Below are positions 59,184-64,000 of a stretch of DNA of 64,000 nucleotides, one piece after another. This DNA is from Rostrohypoxylon terebratum. Lineage: Eukaryota; Ascomycota; Sordariomycetes; Xylariales; Hypoxylaceae. The notes beneath the pieces are model-generated. The model worked only from the letters and a program-made list of their open reading frames with translations, did no database searches and was not told the origin of the DNA. The first letter of the stretch is position 1. The number at the start of each line of letters is the position of its first letter. The stretch spans positions 1-64,000 of the forward strand of contig MU385862.1 of assembly GCA_022497145.1 (NCBI GenBank). The letters run 5' to 3'. A program made the position numbers and the translations under genes.

Positions 59184-61032
59184 ATGGCGCCCATTTCTTT
59201 GGCCGACCTCATCTCGGCCCTGCCTGAGGGCGATGGATGGGGCCCTCCTCCCGTAACCGACACCACTCTCAACGGTGTCCCCTATGCTCCCTTCTCAAAA
59301 GGCGACAAGCTAGGTCGCATGGCCGACTGGACGGCAGACAGCAAGGATTCCCGTGACGGTCGTGGTGGAAGACAGCAGTACAATCGTAACTTTAGGGGTA
59401 TGCAAAGCCGAGTCCTACTGAAGAAAATGATATATTTGATACTAATACTCAACTCAAACACAGACCAGCAGATTTACGGTGCTGGCAGTGCTGCACTCTT
59501 TACCGCGCCCGTTGCCGAAGACGAAAACACATTCTCCGTCGTAAGCCGAGAGCCTACTAAGACCCGGTATGGCCGAGGAGCCGTTTTCACACGCGGTCGT
59601 GGACAGCGAGGTGCTCGTCAGGATACTAGAGGTGGCCGTGCTCAGCCTCAACGTCCCGGACGCGGAGGTCAGCAGGGTTACGGATATGATAGCCGCGGTG
59701 GGCGGTCTAATGCGCCCCGTGGACGCCGCTTTGGATGGAAGGATTACGATAAGCCGACCCGAAACCGAGATGCGTCCATCAACATCAAGTCTGACTGGCA
59801 CTTGTTGGAGGAGATTGACTTCAACAGACTCGCCAAGTTGAACCTGGATGCCGACGAGGGCGAGGACATTGACAGTTATGGATTCCTATACTACTATGAC
59901 CGATCTTTCGATAAGCAACCCGTCAAGACAGCTGAGAGGAGACTTATACCTTTGGATCGCGCCGCTTACAACGTCACGACCTCTTCGGACCCCGTCATCC
60001 AGGACCTTGCCGACAAGGACGAAGCTACTATCTTCGCCACCGACAGCATCCTGTCTATGCTCATGTGCTCTACACGCTCGGTTTACCCGTGGGATATCGT
60101 CATTGTCAAGCAAGGCAACAAGATTTTCCTTGACAAGCGTGATAGTGCCGCGCTCGATATGGTGACGGTAAACGAGAACGCCGCGGATGCGCCATTGGAA
60201 TCTTCCGACGGTAACAAAGATGGCATTAACCAACCTGGAGCTCTTGCGGAGGAAGCTACTTACATCAACCATAACTTTGCTAACCAGGTTGTTCTGGAGA
60301 ACGCATCAAACAAGGTTGAGATGGATCACGAGAACCCGTTCTATAACGCGTCCGAAGAGACTGAGCCCCCTGCAAGCAAGGCATACAAGTACCGCAGATT
60401 CGATCTCTCTACCAGCGAAGAGGACCCGATGTACCTGATTGTCCGAACCGAGTTAGATGCCGTACAGAAGAACACCATCAATGGCGAAGACCAATTCTTG
60501 ACTGTAAAGGCTCTGAACGAATTCGACAACAAGGCACAAGGTAGCGGTGGTGCTTTGGACTGGAGGACCAAGCTCGTCAGTCAGCGCGGTGCAGTCGTTG
60601 CGACAGAGATGAAGAACAACAGCGTCAAGCTTGCCCGATGGACAGTGCAAAGCATTCTGTCCAAGGCCGATGTCATGAAGCTTGGGTACGCTCTCAATCC
60701 CTTCGTCTACTAATCATCATACATACGTTGCTAACTTGAATTCCAGTTTCGTTTCGCGTGCCAACCCGAAGACCAACGACAAGCACATAATCCTGGGAGT
60801 TATTGGCTGGAAACCTAAGGATTTCGCTAACCAGATGAACTTGTCCCTCTCCAACGGCTGGGGTATTGTCCGCACTATTGCTGACATGTGCCTCAAGCGC
60901 GAAGATGGCAAGTTTGTGCTTGTGAAGGACCCCAACAAGTCGATCCTTCGTCTGTACGAAGTGCCTGCTGGTAGCTTCGACGAAGATGCTGAGGAGGACG
61001 ACATCCCTGAGACTGTTGCTGAGGAGGATTAA
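59184..61032 (+). CDS. EIF3D: Translation initiation factor 3 subunit D (eIF3d)
   Basis: Exons: 59184-59397, 59464-60685, 60747-61032; 1722 nt, 573 residues, the normal size. The N-terminus [21 protein letters not shown] is nearly invariant in fungal eIF3d; an RGG-rich basic stretch (about 130-180) follows, then the cap-binding core ([41 protein letters not shown]). The C-terminus [18 protein letters not shown] to ILRLYEVP and an acidic tail is also canonical. It is a peripheral subunit of the cytosolic eIF3 complex that contacts mRNA and the cap. Intron 1 is 66 nt with no stop in frame, so its retention would be tolerated by the ribosome. It lies tandem to the epimerase. Confidence 0.97.
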
Positions 61033-61585
61033 ACTTGGGGTTTTTAGAAGGGGATGACTTAGGAAGGCTTGGCCTAATAGTCAGTTCACTGGTTGTTGAT
61101 TTGATGACAACCCAGTGACGTTAGAGGCTAAAAAAAAGAAGCATTCATAATAGAGATTATTGATTCTCACTTTTGTTACCACTTGACTGTGTCCTAATGC
61201 TGAGGTATTGTGCTAAAATACAACTATTATACGAAAGTCTGACTAGGTAAACATCCATAGCCCTGGAGATTTTCCTCCCTCTACTTAGTACCTAGTTAGA
61301 ACTTAGAGCCCTGAAGGTCTATTAGGTACGTAACAGGGGAAAAATTAGGGGATGAGGGGTCTACCCCACCCTCAACCCCCACCATTCAGCACTCCGCGAT
61401 GCCCCGCCATATGGATTTCTTCAGTGACGTCTGTTTAGGACCGATTGATGTCTCACTCTGAGCATTGATATCCTGATAAATTTCTTTTCAAAGAAAAAAA
61501 AAATTCCCTCAATTTGCCTCCGAGACTACGTCTATTTTACACAAAGTACCCTTAACTCTATTTTCATAGATCGTAAATCGAAACC
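61033..61585. other. Intergenic, no gene seen
   Basis: 553 bases between eIF3d and the epimerase; terminator and promoter space only. Confidence 0.55.
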
Positions 61586-62681
61586 ATGGCGCCAAAGGCG
61601 ATCATAGCGCCTTCGATCCTGTCGGCGGACTTCGCGCAGCTGGGCGCCGACTGCAAGAGGACGATGGACCAGGGCGCCGACTGGCTGCACGTAGATATCA
61701 TGTACGTATCTACGTAACCTCAAGCTGGGAAACGACAATTGTACAGTTACGGAGACTAAGAAGGATTCAATCGCAGGGACGGCCACTTCGTACCCAACAT
61801 CACCTTCGGCGCGCCGGTCGTGGCCAAGATCCGGAAGCACGTCGATAAGCCCGACACGAGCTACGGACGCGGGACGTTCGACTGCCACATGATGATCGCC
61901 GAGGTACATATATAATGATACCATCCTTTCCTAATTATAGTTTAAAAGTCCCGACAAAGAGGGGCCTTTCGCAAAGGAGAGAGAGACAATGGGCTAACGA
62001 TAAAACCCCGTCCGGCGACGGGTACCAACAGCCGAAGAAATGGGTCAAGGAGTTCCAGAAGGCGGGATGCGACCTGTACTGCTTCCACTACGAGGCCGCC
62101 TTCTCGAGCGCCGCCGAGAGCCCCGAGGCCAAGTCCGACGCGAAGACGAGCCCGAAGGAGTTGATCCGCTATATACACGACCAGGGCTTGCTGGCCGGCA
62201 TCGCGCTTAAGCCTGCGACGAGCGTCGATGTCCTGAATGATATACTCGAGAACCCAGAGCCGAAGGAACGGCCGGATGTGCGTTTTATTTTTTTTATCTT
62301 CTCGAAACATATTTTTTTCTTACATTTTTTTACACATACGCATTTTATATATTTTTACATTTTAGGAAGTGAAGTATGGAGGTCATCGTTGGGTAAATAG
62401 CTGACGACAGACAGATGGTTCTAATCATGACGGTCGAGCCCGGCTTCGGCGGACAGAAGTTCATGGCGTCGGAACTACCCAAGGTGCAAGCGCTACGGCA
62501 GAAGTACCCGGATCTAAACATCGAGGTCGATGGTGGCCTGGGCCCCGGTACCATTGACCAGGCGGCCGACGCGGGGGCCAATGTCATTGTCGCTGGAAGC
62601 GCCGTATTCGGGGCCAAGGACCCGGCGGAAGTCATCTCGTTACTAAGAACGGCCGTTGATACGAGATCAGGGAAGCTATAA
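61586..62681 (+). CDS. RPE1: Ribulose-phosphate 3-epimerase
   Basis: Exons: 61586-61701, 61777-61903, 62032-62277, 62415-62681; 756 nt, 251 residues, the expected size. It interconverts D-ribulose 5-phosphate and D-xylulose 5-phosphate in the non-oxidative pentose phosphate pathway, in the cytosol. The TIM-barrel signatures are all there: [30 protein letters not shown] (metal-binding Asp and His, made only after splicing intron 1), [26 protein letters not shown] and VDGGLGPGT with the phosphate-binding GSAVFG. The codons are GC-rich, as expected for a well-expressed gene. Convergent with the aminotransferase 193 bp to the right. Confidence 0.96.
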
Positions 62682-62874
62682 ATAAGAGGTTTCTTGGGAA
62701 TACGGGGAGTTGGGAGCGTGCAATCAAGTAGCATGATGTACATGAAAGAGACGAATATAGGTACACATTTCGTTACCACGAATCGTTGAGTCGTTTGGTT
62801 AGGAAGCCAATATAATGCCGCCTATACCGTCAAAATCACTAGCGGCATACCCAAGTACGATCTAACTCCTATAA

Positions 62875-64000
62875 TCAGGCCTTGGTTGATATCACACTAT
62901 CAATCGCTGCGATGAGACCTTGGACTTCCTCCACTGCACGACATCATCAGACAACGAAGTTTTTGAACGGGATTACAACACTTACATGTATTGTAATGGG
63001 CCATGCTAACCCTCACGACACCGCTGGAATCTAGTTTGAAGTATTCGTGCACCAAATAATTCGAGTAAAAAGCGCCCCAGCGGAAGCCGAAGTTCGTAGT
63101 CCGTTCCAGTGTCTCGACGAGCTCTTTCGAATCCACACCGTCTACTTTGAAACTGACCGTTGGGAGCCGGAGTTTCTCGTCCGCGCTCGTCTCGCCGTAT
63201 ACAGTGATGTTAGGTTTGGGATTCAGGTACTCGAGCAGACTCGTCTGTAGCTGCGTCTCGTGCGCGTGTAAGCCACCCCATGATCCGGCTTGAGGAGGGC
63301 CGAGGTACTCTAGGACCGCTGGGATGGATTGGACTAGCTCGTAGCAGCAGCTCCCTGTCTTTTGTTAATCATAACCTTAACCAATCCCGTACCGTATGCG
63401 TACTTACCGAGAGTAATCTTGTTTTCCAGCGTCACGCTCGGATTGAAGAAATGCCCCAGAGTGTGCATCTGCTCCTGCGCCCTCCGGCTGCCGTATAGCA
63501 TGGCAACGTGCGGGCCGAAGATCTTGTACCATGACAGGACATAGAAGTCCACCCCTAACTCCTTGACATCGACAGGCCTGTGAGGCGCAAAGGATACCCC
63601 GTCGACGCATAGCAGGGCGTTGGGAATTGTGTGGACGGCTTCCGCGATGGCCTTGACGTCGTGTATCGTTCCTAGGATGTTACTAGCGTGCGTACACGTC
63701 ACCAACCGTGTCTTAGGGGACAACAGACTCCTGAGGTCCTCAGGGAGTAGTCTAGGGTTGGTCTGACTATCCTGAGGAATCCACCACTTGATGACGAGCT
63801 TTAACCTCTCCGCGAGGTTTTTCCAGGGCGCGATGTTGGCCTCGTGGTCGATCGCGGAGACCACGATCTCGTCCCCTTCTTGGAATTGGAAGGTGAATGA
63901 TAGGTTACGGAGGAGCTGTGTGGCAGAAGAACCGTATGCTGTGGCATATAAGTGAACCCTCTACCCCTATTTCAATGGGACTAGACTTACCTATCTCGTC
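62875..64000 (-). CDS. Class V aminotransferase (PLP-dependent), 5' part outside the window
   Basis: Minus-strand exons: 64000-63991 (partial), 63938-63408, 63354-62986, 62933-62875 (stop at 62877-62875). Reading gives AYGSSATQLLRNLSF, EIVVSAIDHEANIAPW, then LVTCTHASNILGTIHDV, LLCVDGVSFAPHRPVDV with the PLP-contacting Asp, and the Schiff-base lysine in LSWYKIFGPHVAMLYG. The C-terminal part has GGLHAHETQLQ, LPTVSFKVDGVD and a short last exon. This is the cysteine-desulfurase/isopenicillin-N-epimerase-like fold. Without a desulfurase Cys loop visible and with the N-terminus missing, the reaction cannot be assigned. The phases of all four exons agree. Confidence 0.88.

Noticed and set aside
1..64000. 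CRISPR arrays, bacterial operons, riboswitches or phage elements
   Set aside because: No regularly spaced direct repeats or Shine-Dalgarno-led gene strings; the introns and families are eukaryotic and fungal.

Overview
The window is nuclear DNA of a filamentous ascomycete (Pezizomycotina, most likely a Sordariomycete). The evidence is many short spliceosomal introns (about 48-120 nt, one of 263 nt) with GTA/GTG donors, HET-domain genes, NRPS-like adenylate-forming reductases, a fungal Rim15 kinase, and intergenic DNA full of TACCTAGGTA-type palindromes. I rebuilt the spliced genes by hand from reading-frame continuity, splice sites and recalled family consensus. All exon sums are multiples of three where a gene is called intact. 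No alignment or search was run.

Left and middle part (1-42 kb), accessory in character. It starts with the 3' end of a Fot1/pogo-type transposase and a relic of a short-chain dehydrogenase. Next come a nine-exon GH15 glucoamylase/trehalase-like gene (with a 13-nt microexon) and an intact A-T-R adenylate-forming reductase (six exons). An 8.7 kb stretch with no convincing gene follows (9.85-18.5 kb). After it lie a seven-helix receptor of the Frizzled/Smoothened-like type, a tRNA-like gene with a pol III terminator, and a divergent SDR / BBE-type flavin oxidase pair. A GH5 glycosidase and a small membrane protein come next. Then there is a run with three HET-type proteins, an F-box-like protein and a second, intronless A-T-R reductase that is broken by one frameshift and one stop codon.

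Right part (43-64 kb), conserved core. It holds a Rim15-type PAS/AGC-kinase/receiver protein (minus), a PlsC-type acyltransferase (minus), a Yap-like bZIP factor (plus), translation initiation factor eIF3d (plus), ribulose-phosphate 3-epimerase (plus) and a class V aminotransferase running off the right edge (minus).

The genes do not form one obvious pathway. The best candidates for co-operation are the divergent SDR and flavin oxidase, which share a 342 bp intergenic region. The two reductases are probably independent secondary-metabolism genes, one alive and one decayed. The three HET-type genes form a loose non-self-recognition neighbourhood around the dead reductase. The sharp change from relic-rich, gene-poor DNA to housekeeping genes near 42-43 kb is the main large-scale structure.
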